From Patiria pectinifera (lineage: Eukaryota; Echinodermata; Asteroidea; Valvatida; Asterinidae), in NCBI GenBank assembly GCA_029964075.1, contig CM057142.1, positions 32,552,392-32,616,391 of the forward strand: DNA of 64,000 nt, in the 5' to 3' direction. The position numbers and the translations under genes are program-made. The notes beneath the pieces were generated by a model, which saw only the letters and a list, made by a program, of their open reading frames with translations, did not search any database and had not been told where the DNA came from. Below, piece by piece: positions 12,541 through 23,035 of this stretch. The number at the start of each line of letters is the position of its first letter. The first letter of the stretch is position 1.

Positions 12541-15468
12541 AATTACCACTAAGGTCTATGGCAGTCTATTTACTGGTCTGTCGATCCCTCATTTCTAATG
12601 CGTAGGTGAGGGGTGCATTTTCTAATTTCTAATGCGTAGTTGGTGATGCATGTGTGGACAGCTTGGGACAGACAGCGTCGTGAGCGGTTGTCAGCACCTG
12701 TACAACAAGTGATGAGTACGCGGGGGTTAAAAGCTAGAGCATACATGCAAGGCATAGATCCCCCTTAGTTGTGCCGTAGCTGGCAGTTTCATCTCTTTTG
12801 CCTCATCTTCATCTTCATGGCACCAAGACCTAATTGCATGGCGCTACTTAAGTGTCGGGGGGAAAAATGAACTTCCTTATTTTAAAGTAGCAAATTTCAA
12901 GTTGTAAACACTCGTAACCATTCTACAACGCAATGCCCTTTGCAGAAGATTACGGTCAAATTGACTTGTATCATGTCTTCGAACCTTTTTTTATGACGAT
13001 CTGGCCAACATGTGCATGGTCAAATTTTGTAGACTTTACATTGTGAATTTAGGCATAATAAGTTAGTGGAGGAATCAGAAATTCTGTTTGTTTCATCTCA
13101 AATTGATTTCAATTGTTCACTGCACCTTGTGTGATATGTTTTAAAATTCTGAGCTGATAACGGATCCCGTACCCGCACCATTTCATTATTCAATGGTCCC
13201 TATTACTAATTAAATACTCTCCACGCACTTTGCTTTTTATTACCTCAAATCGGCCCTCCATGCCATAAATTTTCAAGATCGTTTAGGGTCACTGATTCCC
13301 TTAAAATGTTAATGCCAAACTGCCCGCATGATTGACCCATTACAGTTTGATATTCAACCACCCAGCTTGGTTTACATACATGATGCATGTGTACATTTGG
13401 CCGGTTCCACACATCGCTAATTACCCAAAACACTGTTGGGACAAGAGCCGGTACCCAGGTGGTCTTGCATTACATGACATCACAACATGCAGTGCTCGGT
13501 GTAGGTAAAGGAGGATGCGTGTACATTACATAGACTTGCCCAATTTGGGTACCTGGAAAGGAAATTTGACACGCGCCAATCTGAGCACATTTGGTCACAG
13601 AATACATGTACATGTACGTGTTGTAATTTGTCCTGTGGTTTTGATTATTTTAATTTCTTTGGTACAGTTACCTCATTAGTCTCGTGTTTGCTTTCGTTAT
13701 ATGCCTTTTAATCTAAAATCTATTGTTCACTGCTGAAAAAAATTAATGAGTCTTATTTCTAGCCAAGCCAGCTTGAATTATAAAGTGGAACACACCTCTA
13801 GGCTGCCTTCAACATGGCTTGAAAATATAAAAGTACTTTAAACTTGAAAACAAAAATTAAAAAGGACTCTAAATATATTAAGAAACGTAAGTTTGATAAG
13901 AGGTTTCACAGAGGAACACTGTGCTACGTGTACATTGTACATGTAGACGTAGGATCAAACCTCTTACGTACATGTACCGGTACACGTCCTCCTAAAGATC
14001 AGTCACTTTAATGTGGCAGATATGGACTAATTTTGAAGATCAATATTTCAATCAATCCACAATGTATGGAAAACTAAATATGGGGAGTCTAAATTTCAGC
14101 CATACAAAAAAATTTTGAAGTTAGAAAGCTGCTCTGCACCCTCTGCTAGAAGCTAGAAGCAAAACAAGAGCCGTCGGGAGCATATCTGCTACAAGCCCAT
14201 TTTGATGACGTCAAGGTACGGCTCTACAAGCAAATAACTGTTTTGTGCCATACCCGTGAATGTATGCATGAAGTGCATACACAATACAGCCTTCCATTTT
14301 ATGATTCACTTGTGAATTGAGACAATTTAGGCTTATTGTCTGACAAGCGCATCTGATTTTAAAGACTTAACAAAGGAAGACAGAGGCGCAGTTTTTTACC
14401 AAAAATGTTCATAAAGAATTAATGAAATGTTGGAAAGCTTGAGAATTACCAGTAGATAACTAATTTAAGGTTGCATCAACGCATCGTGTACGGTACATGT
14501 ATATTCAATGCTATGGACAGCCAATACAGGCCAAGCTTTGATGTTTGCGTGGGCACGAAAGCCGTTGCATGACATACAGGTACCAGTACATGTAAGCAAA
14601 TGGGCTATTTCTGTTTGCTAACCTCAAGGACGCAATTTTTCATTCTGAGTATTCCCGTGCTAGTCTTGTGTCACCAAATGTCATTTGTTTTTCATCAATG
14701 TGGGAGTGAGGTACCCTTTTCTTAATAACTGGTAACGGACAAGCCCCAGACGAAAACCGCATTTTTATGGTACTTAATTAAGGCAAAGTGGCTGCGCAAA
14801 CTACGTGTATGCATCTTGTACATTATGTACTTATTTTCATTTGCACTTAAAACAACAATGAGCATGGAATAATCTTGTAATACATGTACATGTACCGGTA
14901 TGTATAATGTCAGCTTGCCATTTACAAAATATTTGCATCCTCTGAAAGCTAAGAAACAGATTGTAACCTTCCACCAAAAACCTTTCTTTTACAGCGTGCT
15001 TCAAAATAGTGCAAATCCCCCAAAAGGCAAACAACACACTGGGGCACTCCAAAAAAGTGACCTGATTTGAATGACCCGATCTTTGCCTATCCTTCATAAT
15101 AATCCCACTGGTGTCGTAGCTAAGGTGTTAAAAAAACCTCCCCCTTCCGTCCGCTCCATTAACAGTCTCTCACACCATCGCATGATTGCTAAGAACAGGT
15201 ACAGATCCGGTCGTCACATTTTTTTATTCCCCAAACTATAGCACGGTGTCTAAACTAAACCTCCGACAAAACTGTCAAATCTGGCAGCCTCGCGTCTAGT
15301 CAGACAATTCACACTTAACCGATATATAAAGCTCACACCGGTGGTGAGAATCCTGAGATGCTTGCCAGTGCATCTTGGGTAAAGGTTTGACGTCTGTTTG
15401 TAAACACTGCTTAGACAGTATGTGGTACTTTGTATGTACATGTACCAAGTGGCTTGCTCAGGATGTTA

Positions 15469-15950
15469 AAGAGGTTGTGGAATGCTCGAAGACATTTCCG
15501 TCATTTTTCGGGTATATGTAGCCTAAGGTGTGATGAAATAAAAACAACTATTGTGTCTGTCATGAAATGAGTACAAAAGGTACTTTTGAGAGCTGTTTTT
15601 CAGGTCCCGTTTCGACCCGAATGTGCAATTTGTGTAAAAGTCGTCGTTGGGGGCAGCAAACAAAACGTAGTAAATCGTGACGTAATAAACAGGACTCGTT
15701 TACACTACGCTGCATCGGGAGTCCTGTTTATTACGTCACGATTTACTACGTTTTGTTTGCTGCCCCCAACGACGACTTTTACACAAATTGCACATTCGGG
15801 TCAAAACAGGACCTGAAAAACAGCTCTCAAAAGTACCTTTTGTACTCATTTCATGACAGACACAATAATAGTCGTTTTTATTTCATCACACCTTAGGCTA
15901 CATATACCCGAAAAATGACGGAAATGTCTTCGAGCATTCCACAACCTCTT
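15469..15950. repeat. Large near-perfect inverted repeat
   Basis: The left arm 15469-15697 and right arm 15719-15950 are inverted complements with only a handful of mismatches and small indels. The 21-bp spacer is GTTTACACTACGCTGCATCG plus one base. The arms carry GTGACGTAATAAAC and CAACGACGACTTTTACAC. A transcript across it, such as the PLCB4-like pre-mRNA (it is in intron 2), would fold into a duplex of about 230 bp. The open frames in it simply read through both arms. Confidence 0.93.
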
Positions 15951-15959
15951 GAACATAGG

Positions 15960-16172
15960 GGCAATTCCAGCATTATGTTGCATCCGTGACGGAGCTTGTA
16001 AGAACTCCGTGAGTAAACCTGAAAGTGTATTTTTCAAATCTAATACAGCGTCCATCATCTAGTAATGGTGGAGGAGATTACAGACTGAGTGTTTTTGATC
16101 ATATCTCTGAATCCTTAACTCAATATCGTGGTTAAATGACATCACTCTGCCTTTCATAATGCTGGAACTGCC
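15960..16172. mobile_element. GGCAATTCCAGCATTA inverted-repeat element, copy 2
   Basis: It is uninterrupted, 213 bp, with ends GGCAATTCCAGCATTATG and CATAATGCTGGAACTGCC. It lies 10 bp beyond the right arm of the large inverted repeat at 15469-15950. Confidence 0.8.
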
Positions 16173-16421
16173 AATTAAAGCCATTCAGAGGAGAAGTCAG
16201 CTTCCAAGTGTTTTGGAGATTTTCTTGGTGGAAAATGATGATTTTTATTCTTGGGAGCTTCCAAATGCTCTTTAGACACTGCAAATTATCCAAAGAAAAA
16301 AACCTTAAGGTACACATACCTATTAAAGGTTAAAGTGATGGCCAAAATTTGGGGGAGATAATAACCCTTTGAAGAGAACATTTTAAGAATTCCCATGCGG
16401 ATAAATCAAAGTTGTTCTTAC

Positions 16422-16502
16422 CCTTCCTTCGCTCTTCCAAATGATGAAAAATGCGTATTCATCCACTCGAAAGAAGCAGTTCTGCTCAACACTGCCTGAA
16501 TC
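16422..16502 (-). CDS. PLCB4: PLC beta 4-like, coding exon 2 (residues 29-55, PH domain)
   Basis: This 81-nt exon (27 codons, phase 0 at both ends) is flanked on the minus strand by a CATGCAG acceptor and a GTAAGA donor. It reads DSGSVEQNCFFRVDEYAFF followed by IIWKSEGR. The corresponding segment of vertebrate PLCB4, as I recall it, has the same length and shares the pattern E-x-N-C-x-F-x-V-D-E-(Y/F)-x-F-F-x-x-W-(K/R)-S-E-G. This is the core beta-strand region of the N-terminal PH domain, which in PLC beta enzymes contributes to membrane and G-protein contacts. About 30 bp upstream of its acceptor (about 16535 onward) begins a dispersed repeat that has a second copy at 26.8 kb, so repeat DNA approaches the splice site closely. 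The introns on both sides are very long (24.0 and 12.6 kb). Confidence 0.93.
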
Positions 16503-16534
16503 CTGCATGAAAAAAAAATACACCACATTGTAGA

Positions 16535-16900
16535 TTCCTTTTCTAAATTGCTTTTTTTTTTTTGCTAGCAATACAAAAGTTATTCACATTTGAGTGGGAC
16601 ATCAACCAAAAAAGAATCGGCTAATGTTTAGTTATTTAATAATCACTTTACAATTTTGAATTATTGGTTGCCAGACATTCCATTCTTGTGGCTGGTTCCT
16701 GCCCCACAACAATCAGTATCGATAATGTACTGGCCGGGAGCCAGTCTGTTTGCAAAGCAGATCTGTTTGTGCCCAAAACAGAAAACTTTTTTTTTTCAGA
16801 GGGTTGCAGACGTCCAAAAATTGGGGGGGGGGGAGGTTTGGGGTTGAAATAAAACATACAAGTGGAAATCTATTAAGAGAAAAAAAGATGCAACTTTAAG
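16535..16900. repeat. Dispersed repeat, copy 1 (direct partner at 26770-27156)
   Basis: CAAAAGTTATTCAC, TTTACAATTTTG, TTATTGGTTGCCAGA, CGGGAGCCAGTCTG, GAGGGTTGCAGACGTCC and GTGCAACTTTAAG-type words are shared in order with the second copy. It starts about 30 bp from PLCB4-like exon 2. A G run is at 16823-16833. Confidence 0.75.
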
Positions 16901-18348
16901 AGGGAGAGGAGCATGAAGTTGAAGGTGACAGGTTAAGAAAATATTATTACAACAGAAGGGGTAATAGGAATGCATCTTCTGTATGCACTCAAACTCTTTG
17001 ACTAGTTTTGTACTAGTAGAAGAAACTTGCATGTACAATGTATGCCGACAGATTTGTAATACCCCATTAGAGCAGCCAAAATTTCTATCCAATTTCGAAT
17101 TGAATGTACCCGGTACCTCGTCAATCCCAACAACAACAAAAATTTCACTTTCAAACATGTTAAAACTAGAAACAAGACTAAAGGAATTGGGGTAATAAAA
17201 ACACAAACACAAAGATACTACAAGCAATCCACTCAAAAACCAGTCCCTTCCTTTCTTCGCATTTCATACAAGAGTTGCAATCTACAAACATTTGTATTTC
17301 AATGATTATAAGATGCATGGCAGATCAGTTTTTATAACACTCCTAAAATTGCCTATATTGCATAAGTTCTGGTTTATATTTTCTGTTTCTTTGTTTTTTT
17401 TGTAGGACGGCTATCTCCAGTTATCTAAACCGATCGTGCCGGGGCCGATAATTTACGACTGGAATTCTAGGGGGCCCCTGCGGACAGACGAGGATTTCTT
17501 CCTGTAGCCCATTAGGATGACTGCCCCGTGCATGGTGCAGCATCAGGAATGCCAGGGTATTTTTTTTCTTTCTTTCTTTGACATAAACTGGAATGACGCG
17601 GCCTTTGGCATTTTCGCATCATTCCCATCATCCTGGCTGTTGGGTTTTGTCCGTACAGCATTGCATGGCGCTGCGAGGGAAAGGAATCACTGATATATGC
17701 CGCTGGCTGGCCCCGCATCAATTCGTCATGTTATTTCCGATGTGTTTCTCGGCCTTTTCATGGTGGAATGCAAACAGGGATGGCGGAGGTGGAGAAAAGT
17801 AGACAATGGAGGAGGAGACGAGGAGGCAGGAAGGACATGGGAAGGTCTGACTGAAGGTCTTCACATAGCTCCTAGGAAATTTCACCAAAACAACTTGTTT
17901 TTATTATTGGGATTTTTTCTCTTTTAATTAATTTTATCGGCATCTTCGTTAATGTACATAAACATACAGTGTACATGTATATACACATACATGTATATAC
18001 CGGTACTGGAATTTGTATCCTTGTGGAGTCATTTCTTTGTTCTCGTGTACTAAAGTTTTTGAGTTTGAAAGTGTAGTCAAATGATCCCATTTTAACCAGA
18101 ATTAATTTCCTGGGCTGAAATTCGGACTTAATATTCCTAACATAAAATACTTCAATTTGCGACAAATCAACACACCTTGGAAATTCTTAGTTTTTGAGTA
18201 AAACCCATGTATATCATTTCGTGATAACCTTATGGAGTATTCATCTATAGAAATTGCCATGTGGAGACGTATTCAATCTTTTGTTCCCTATTATACGCAT
18301 GTCTCTACAGGGTACCGTGTAACAGATCACATGTACATGTGGGTGCGT

Positions 18349-18522
18349 GTTTATGGTGTAAATCGAGGACACACACGTGCAACATCATCGATGAATTGAG
18401 GACAGGAACCAAATCGAGGATGACCCCGATTAGAAAATGTATACAAAAGCAATGAGAGCTGTTGCACAAACAAAGGAAAAGGGAAGAGGAGCAATAGAAA
18501 ATCCTCGATTTACAACATAAAC
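18349..18522. mobile_element. GTTTATGGTGTAAATCGAGG MITE, copy 1
   Basis: The ends GTTTATGGTGTAAATCGAGG and CCTCGATTTACAACATAAAC are inverted repeats. The interior shares GACAGGAACCAAATCGAGGA and AAAGGAAAAGGGAAGAGGA with copies at 19248 (inverted) and 37175 (direct). Confidence 0.85.
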
Positions 18523-19247
18523 AAACGTGTGGGTACGGTTCATGCATTCATTGAAAGTGCAATAAATAGGCAATGAATGTATTGTATTTCTTAAATTTAT
18601 GCAGAATACGGTATGTGTACAATGTATGTTTGATTGACCTACCGGTAACAAGGAACCACTGGTTTAAATAATTAACTGCTTGATACAAAATGAGTTGACA
18701 GAAATGTTAGAATCTGGAACAAAAACTGCCTGAGGGGGAAAGTTTTTTTATTTATCTGTGAGTCAAACACACAGAATCCATTTCTGGCTTTATAACTATT
18801 TCTGAATTGTCTCGGTGCATTTCATACAACTGCAGAAATAGATATAAAAGATGACTGGCAAGCTTTAACTCAAGTCACCTCAACAATAGCAACTATTAAA
18901 AAACTCTTCCATCAATTTTTTTTTTCCTCCGAAAACGTTGAGCCAGCGCCGCAATAAATCTTTATTTGATTAACGCTGTCATTTTATCCAACCCTCTACA
19001 CATAAATAACCTTGTGTGTGAAAGAAAACCCACCTGTCCGGAAAAAAAAAATGTAATTTAATTTTGTCCCTGGTATTCCAGAATGTCAGAAATATTGGTT
19101 TCTCTGGCATCGATACTGTGTGGGACAGATGCAGTGTTTTGCTCGATACTTCACCTGGCTGACATTCAGATCACAAAGTGACTAAAGAAGCAGCATGTAC
19201 ATGTACATGTACGTTACATGTACTCGTACATATGTACTAGTACATTT

Positions 19248-19412
19248 GTTTTTGGTGTAAATCAAGGATTTTCTTTTGTTCCTCTTCCCTCTTCCTTTGT
19301 TTGTACTCATTGGTTTTGTACACGTTTTCCAACCGAGGAGTCCTCGATTCGTTTTCTGACCTCGATTCACCAATGATGTTGCACGTGTGTGTCCTCGATT
19401 TACACCATAAAC
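19248..19412. mobile_element. GTTTATGGTGTAAATCGAGG MITE, copy 2 (inverted)
   Basis: The ends are GTTTTTGGTGTAAATCAAGG and CCTCGATTTACACCATAAAC. The interior is the reverse complement of copy 1, which lies only 0.7 kb away. Confidence 0.85.
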
Positions 19413-19714
19413 AAATGCTAGTAATACACGTACATAATACACAAATACCAGTCCAACGTCTGATTTACTGGTATCTAAGCATGCAAATTTATGCGACACT
19501 GTGCGTCAGCCAATCGGAGTTGACATGACGTCATTTCATTCCAAAATGTGGACTAAGCTGTTGATTGGTCAATTACAAGCATTATTTAAAATATGATGCG
19601 ATGATCTTTCGGAGCCACAGGACGTTGCGCATCACATAACATATCCTTACAGGCCGTGTGACGCAGCCAAATTTTGCTCAATTCACAACGTAAAAGTATT
19701 TAGATGTTATGCCT

Positions 19715-19866
19715 AGTAAATAAAAGATACCTTTTTAGGGACTTGAGTTACAGAGCTCGTATCAGGAGCTTGCGACACCATCACGGTGTCTTTATCAACT
19801 GGCGTTGTTGAGGCCCCTCATACGAGCTCTGTAACTCAAGCCCCAAAAAGGTATCTTTTATTTACT
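19715..19866. repeat. Foldback element of 152 bp
   Basis: AGTAAATAAAAGATACCTTT and its complement AAAGGTATCTTTTATTTACT bound the unit. The inner arms GAGTTACAGAGCTCGTA and TACGAGCTCTGTAACTC also pair. The stem is about 48 bp. Confidence 0.88.
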
Positions 19867-20903
19867 TGATATAATAATGGGACTGGAAACGAACTTTAAT
19901 GCTCGATGTCATGTGTAGGTTTCATTTATAGATGTCCATGACAATGGGTAACCGAAAACCCGACATAGAAGGCGCCCACTGAATGGTCAGAATCTCGATG
20001 TCAAGACGCAGTCTTGTTTTGCATAATTAATCGCCGAATCTGCTCGTATATATCATAGACCCTTCCTGTTGTCAAAGGGAAATTTCATAGACTAGCCTGC
20101 AACAACAGATTATTATTCAACAGAAATTATTCAAAATTATATTAATTTTGACTTTTTAAAAGTATTTAGGCACCCTGACTGCCTGATACCATTAGTGATG
20201 CAACATATTCTTCAACTTGATACCATGTTGTTGAGGTCCATTTAAGAACACCGAGGTTTGTTTACAAATTTGCAATATTGGATGATAATGAATCATAAAA
20301 TGGCACTATCAAATTATCGAAGTTTTCTCCCTGCCAATAAAGCAATAATTTTTTCATTTTTTCTTCCTTTGGTTGTTGTTTGTTTTCTTCATTTTGGGAT
20401 TAGTTTTCTTTGTTTGTTTAGGTATTTATGGAGGGGGTGTTGGAGGGGGTTTGGCATTTTTTGGTTTTGTTTTTAAATTTATTTATTTATTTGGTCTTTT
20501 TAATTTCCCACATCCAAAATACAACATTGGGAGACTTGTACATTTTAAATGAAACCATGGGCAATAATGACCAATGCTTAATCAAGAACAGCCAATGCAG
20601 CAGGAGTCTACGGTAGCAACCCAGCCGACAAGCGCATCCACCAGATCGATATCCGGCTTGTTACTGACTAACGACCCTTGCTGCAGGTGCACCCAGCCCT
20701 ACTGACGATTCATCAATGCGGAAATACCGGTACGTTTGACATTGTCTGACTATGCTTTTTAAACCATACTACTGTCCTCTGCACTGTCACCAAATGGATC
20801 CAAGAGTACTACATTATATTTATACACTGTATATTATATATTGTGTTCCTGCACATACGGTACACTTTTAAAAGGCATTAACACTGTGTGATCATTTGCT
20901 TTA

Positions 20904-21263
20904 GGCCAAAAAAAGAAATGTCGGTCTCTGGTAAGCGCGCGCGTCGATTTTAATCATGCGCGTCAGTCTTCTTTTTTTTCCAAAATGTTCCGCGGTAGCT
21001 CCAACAGCGCCCTCTATTGCCGCACCTCCTCAATTTTTTTTACCAAAGAGCACCAAACCAAGGCAAATTATCGAAAGGCAAGTGAAAGCACCAAGGGAAA
21101 TTAATGAGAGGACACCAATGTACATGAGGACACAAAAAAAAAAAAAGTGTCCCATCAATCCAAGCTAGAAGAAAAGAGAAAAGAAAAAGAAAAAAAAAAA
21201 AAAAAAAAAAAGCGCCATCAATTCCGAACTCTGGAACTTTACCCTGACCAGAGAAATTGGGCC
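20904..21263. mobile_element. PIF/Harbinger-like MITE, subfamily 2, copy D
   Basis: It begins GGCCAAAAAAAGAAATGTCG and ends near CCAGAGAAATTGGGCC, with TTA on both sides (20901-20903, 21264-21266). It shares the internal words TTTTAATCATGCGCGTCA and CAGCGCCCTCTATTGCCGC with copy C, in the opposite orientation. It has a long A tract at 21190-21212. Confidence 0.85.
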
Positions 21264-21524
21264 TTACATGCATTTTTTGTGTCCAATATTAAATAACACC
21301 ATTCAAAATCCACAGAAGAATATTCAAAACCCAACCTGTTGAAGTTTCAGCTCAGTGTTATTTGTATTTTGTGTTAAATTACACTTTTTTTGAGAAAACA
21401 GTGAAAAACCATTCAAAACCTTTCGATCAAGAAACACGATTTCGTCAACAGCACTCTTTATTACCAAAAATCAGTCAATTGACTGATCATTGGAAATCAC
21501 CTACATGTACATTTCTTGTTTTCT

Positions 21525-21665
21525 TCTGACAGCAAGCCAGACAGAATAATTTCACGTGGTGTTTAGCACCAGTACGACCTGCATTAGCTTTTTCGATACT
21601 AATTCGCTAGGTTACTGGTACTTTTTGGGATAAATTTTAACAAATGATCCTATGCCTATAAAATA
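21525..21665. repeat. Repeat shared with 42070-42200
   Basis: AGCA(A/T)GCCAGA...GGAATAATTTCAC, TTTTTGG(G/A)ATA and CAAATGATCC occur in the same order at both places. It may be a terminal fragment of a larger element. Confidence 0.5.
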
Positions 21666-22230
21666 AACCTCCATCCTCTGCATTAACACAATCCTTCCTC
21701 AGAAACAGAAGTGCTTTTAAAACATAAATGCCCTGCTAACCATTGATTAATGAAACCCGATAACAATTGAAGCCCCTTGCAGATTTTAAAATGAAGAGCG
21801 TTCATTTTGAGCGTGTCTTTGTACACATAATGTTGCATGCATCATGTACTTCATATTAATTTTCAGTTGATGTCTCCGAATAACACTGTCAAACAAGTTG
21901 CCTATGATTGTTGTGCCTTTGTATCCTGGCTACCAAACCCCACGCCAGGTCTGACCCCCTGACACCAAGAACCAGGTTTGTCTTGTTTTATAGGACTCCA
22001 GGAGGCCTCTTCTGACTACTGGCGTGATGTTCATAAATTATCCTCGGGATTGTGCTTACTGCAGGCAAAATTTGAGCGTGTGCTTGCGATCTGGAAAAGA
22101 GTTGTGCATATAAGCCTTGATGTGGTCTGAAGTCAAATTCACATGAGGAGCAGATGTTACGTACATGTACATGGAACCAGTGACAATTGGTGTGCGCACC
22201 ATGTGGAATTTTTAGTTTGTCACTTTATCT

Positions 22231-22362
22231 TTTGCAAAGCAAATTTTTATATGCTTACCAAATGCAAAAATTGTAATGCAAAAAATGCAAATGCATTTTG
22301 CAAAGCAAATTTGTATATGCTTACCGAATGCAAAAATTGTAGGACTCAAATTCAGTGAACAT
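22231..22362. repeat. Two-copy 66-bp tandem repeat
   Basis: TTTGCAAAGCAAATTT, TATATGCTTACC and AATGCAAAAATTGTA occur twice with period 66 (22231 and 22297). The open frame across it is repeat-derived. Confidence 0.8.
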
Positions 22363-22564
22363 GTCTTAGATTTGCCTCCTCCCAGATGCAGAATATTTTT
22401 TTCTCATGCCTAATTTATACAGTGCATACGTGCAGGCATTTTTGAGGAAAACAGTTGAAGTCCAAATGTCAAATTATTTACTCCTCCAAGATATGCTAAA
22501 TAGAATTGTCAAATGTAAGGTTTGGGAAGGAATGCACATTTGCCACAAAAAGTGCCATTGGTTT

Positions 22565-23035
22565 GCAGAACAGTGGAGGACTTTAGAGGGTTTTGGAGGA
22601 TTGAGGCAGGAGCCTTAGGAAAATAATTAGAAAATTAGGGGTAACCCTAACCCCCCTCAGGCCTCTAAAATCAATCAAGCACTTTTGGAGGATTTTTGGG
22701 ATTGATTTTTGGTCTAAGGCTGTACCTTGTATTGTTTATGTTCAGTCCTGCATAATTGACCTACATTAGACTCGATATATGCATACACTGCCTCCACCAT
22801 CCTCACTGCTCACTGCTCACTCCAACGTCTTAAAAATTAGTCAGAGGATTTTGAAGGATTGAGGCAGTGGTCACCCTCCACTATAAAGAAATTCAAGGAA
22901 TAACAGGATGATTATAGAGGATTGAGGTCCATCCAATTTTGTTTCATGGATGCAGTTAATTTGGTGGATTTTGCAGGATTGAGGATGCATCCAGGATGCA
23001 GGATTGAGGATGCAGAAGGGTCTAGGGGTTTAGGT
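22565..23035. repeat. Degenerate GGATTGAGG repeat block
   Basis: Words of the form GAGGATTGAGGCA, GAGGATTTTGAAGGATTGAG and GCAGGATTGAGGATGCA recur irregularly. This is a decayed minisatellite-like array. Confidence 0.55.

Larger units (their letters stand above)
3813..16421. other. Intron 2 of the PLCB4-like gene (12.6 kb)
   Basis: It is bounded by the GTAAGA donor of exon 2 and the CTTATAG acceptor of exon 3. Apart from the elements listed separately, 4770-7390, 10460-12120 and 12550-15400 show no gene or clear repeat, only AT-rich DNA with scattered ACATGTAC and ACCGGT words. A hairpin-like pair GATAAGAGGTTT/AAACCTCTTA lies at 13897-13965. Confidence 0.7.

Noticed and set aside
15586-15816. 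Open frame crossing the centre of the large inverted repeat
   Set aside because: It reads through one arm and back through the other, so its openness is a consequence of the palindrome.
16796-17236. Minus-strand open frame of 146 codons
   Set aside because: Half of it lies in a dispersed repeat with a second copy at 26.8 kb. Composition is that of AT-rich intron.
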